A DNA stretch of 64,000 bases from contig NZ_BQYM01000004.1 of NCBI RefSeq assembly GCF_026008515.1, positions 1-64,000 on the forward strand, given 5' to 3'. Origin of the DNA: Hoyosella levis (GTDB lineage Bacteria; Actinomycetota; Actinomycetes; Mycobacteriales; Mycobacteriaceae). The translations under genes were made by a program, and so were the position numbers. Below the pieces are notes generated by a model, which saw nothing but the letters and a program-made list of their open reading frames with translations, searched no databases and was not told the origin of the DNA. Of the stretch, positions 63,310 through 64,000 are shown piece by piece. Each line of letters opens with the position of its first letter. Position 1 is the stretch's first letter.

Positions 63310-63936
63310 TCAGAGTCGGCCTAGCCCTGACGCACCGCGCCCCCCAACTCCGGGATTGGGGAGGATTGGCAGAGCGTTGGCCCTCGCTACCGCTGCGGCG
63401 CGGGCTGCTTTTAGTGTCATATAGAAGTGATTGTGGCTGTTCTGGTCCAGGTTAAGGGGAAGGTCTACATGCCGGATCAGGTCAGCCTCGGCGAGCCACG
63501 GCTCCGGGCGCTCGAGCCACGACACGAACGCATGTTCCTCCATCCATGAAGACAACACTGACTCACCAGCGACGAACGTGCGTCTGCCGCCCGATCCCAC
63601 CCGCCGCAGCTCGATGTCGAGTTCATCGGCGAGGAGGCAACCCAATGTCTTCCTCAGCGTTGAACCTTCTGCATTTCCTGCATAGTGGGTTCGGATTCTC
63701 GTTCTGAGGTTCTGCCTACTGGGCGGTTTCCCGTTCTGCGGTGGTGCGCTAGGACTTATTCCTGCGTAGAGAAGAGCGAGCGAGCCATTGCGGATGCATT
63801 CCGTCGTGTCAATCCCGCCTGGGATCTGGTTGAACCACCAAAGGTAGACGCCTGGGGCTGCAGGCACCGGAGACTGCTTTTGCAGCACGTCCTTTCGACC
63901 GTATTTCGCTGGGCGGATCAGATCCTCAGAATGCAT
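63310..63936 (-). CDS. GIY-YIG-like nuclease domain protein
   Basis: A 208-residue protein with a GIY-YIG-like core: PGVYLWWF (residues 28-35), LLYAGIS (55-61) and an Arg-rich helix LRTRIRTHYAGNAEGSTLRK (77-96), then SWMEEHAFVSW with the candidate catalytic Glu. The C-terminal 70 residues resemble no family I know. Base composition is clearly lower in GC than the rest (for example 63421-63480 is below 50%), which suggests acquisition by transfer. It could be a repair or mobile-element related nuclease or an effector. No mobility genes lie in view. Confidence 0.6.
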   Translation of the reverse strand: MHSEDLIRPAKYGRKDVLQKQSPVPAAPGVYLWWFNQIPGGIDTTECIRNGSLALLYAGISPSAPPQNGKPPSRQNLRTRIRTHYAGNAEGSTLRKTLGCLLADELDIELRRVGSGGRRTFVAGESVLSSWMEEHAFVSWLERPEPWLAEADLIRHVDLPLNLDQNSHNHFYMTLKAARAAAVARANALPILPNPGVGGRGASGLGRL

Positions 63937-64000
63937 GCAGGAATCATGCTATAGACCGGCCTGCCTAGGCCACTGTTCCAAGTGTCCGAGCTTGGCGAAG

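Overview
The window comes from the chromosome of a high-GC actinobacterium (about two thirds G+C by eye) of the order Mycobacteriales. The run 144-9198 has the content and order of Mycobacterium tuberculosis Rv2474c to Rv2478c: conserved hypothetical, thioesterase, giant NAD-glutamate dehydrogenase, EttA-type ABC-F protein and second SSB. The block orn, tRNA-His, L,D-transpeptidase (38396-41420) recalls the Rv2511 to Rv2518c neighbourhood. SigK/RskA with a fasciclin lipoprotein, a SigC-like sigma factor and a ugpAEBC operon point the same way. I cannot name the genus. No rRNA, insertion sequence, prophage or CRISPR array is visible.

Layout. 1-9.2 kb: minus-strand housekeeping block. 9.5-11.5 kb: CopD-CtaG fusion. 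11.7-14.9 kb: surface-export cluster of two SipW-type substrates, their signal peptidase and a Thr/Pro-rich secreted protein, ended by tRNA-Arg. 15.2-19.5 kb: MFS exporter, TM2 protein, APC permease and methyltransferase. 19.6-24.0 kb: DUF4383-sigK-rskA-molybdenum oxidoreductase followed by a fasciclin lipoprotein; two matching SigK-like promoters tie these together. 24.1-28.6 kb: macro-domain protein, then an adenylation-carrier-acyltransferase fusion behind a DtxR/IdeR-type iron box, and an Atg22-like MFS protein. 28.7-38.2 kb: PadR regulator, 2,4-dienoyl-CoA reductase, alcohol dehydrogenase, sugar dehydrogenase, SDR and FadD genes. 38.4-41.8 kb: orn, tRNA-His, lipoprotein, L,D-transpeptidase, tRNA-Lys. 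42.5-47.3 kb: CoA-binding protein and ugpAEBC. 47.5-56.6 kb: VOC protein behind a perfect SOS-box sequence, NmrA/TetR pair with a double operator, AsnC regulator divergent from a fused indolepyruvate ferredoxin oxidoreductase, and a molybdopterin oxidoreductase. 56.7-60.5 kb: copper cluster (YcnI, CopC-CopD, SigC-like sigma) divergent from a zinc-finger membrane protein with a His-rich loop. The end holds an alcohol dehydrogenase/thioesterase pair, a collagen-like secreted protein and a lower-GC GIY-YIG protein.

The most distinctive non-coding content is a set of intergenic inverted repeats. Family 1 has four copies of fixed 15-11-15 geometry with the core GTGGAAACTTTTCC / GGAAAAGTTTCCAC, plus one loose relative. 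Family 2 has two clear copies and one decayed copy built on GTGCGAAAA. Two more long palindromes are unrelated in sequence. They are separate from the ordinary T-tailed terminators, which are also present. Two family 1 copies lie next to four-unit tandem repeats.

All calls are from reading the sequence and from knowledge of the families; no database search was possible. Starts were moved from the longest open frame where a ribosome-binding site, an overlap with a neighbour or family length favoured a shorter protein.
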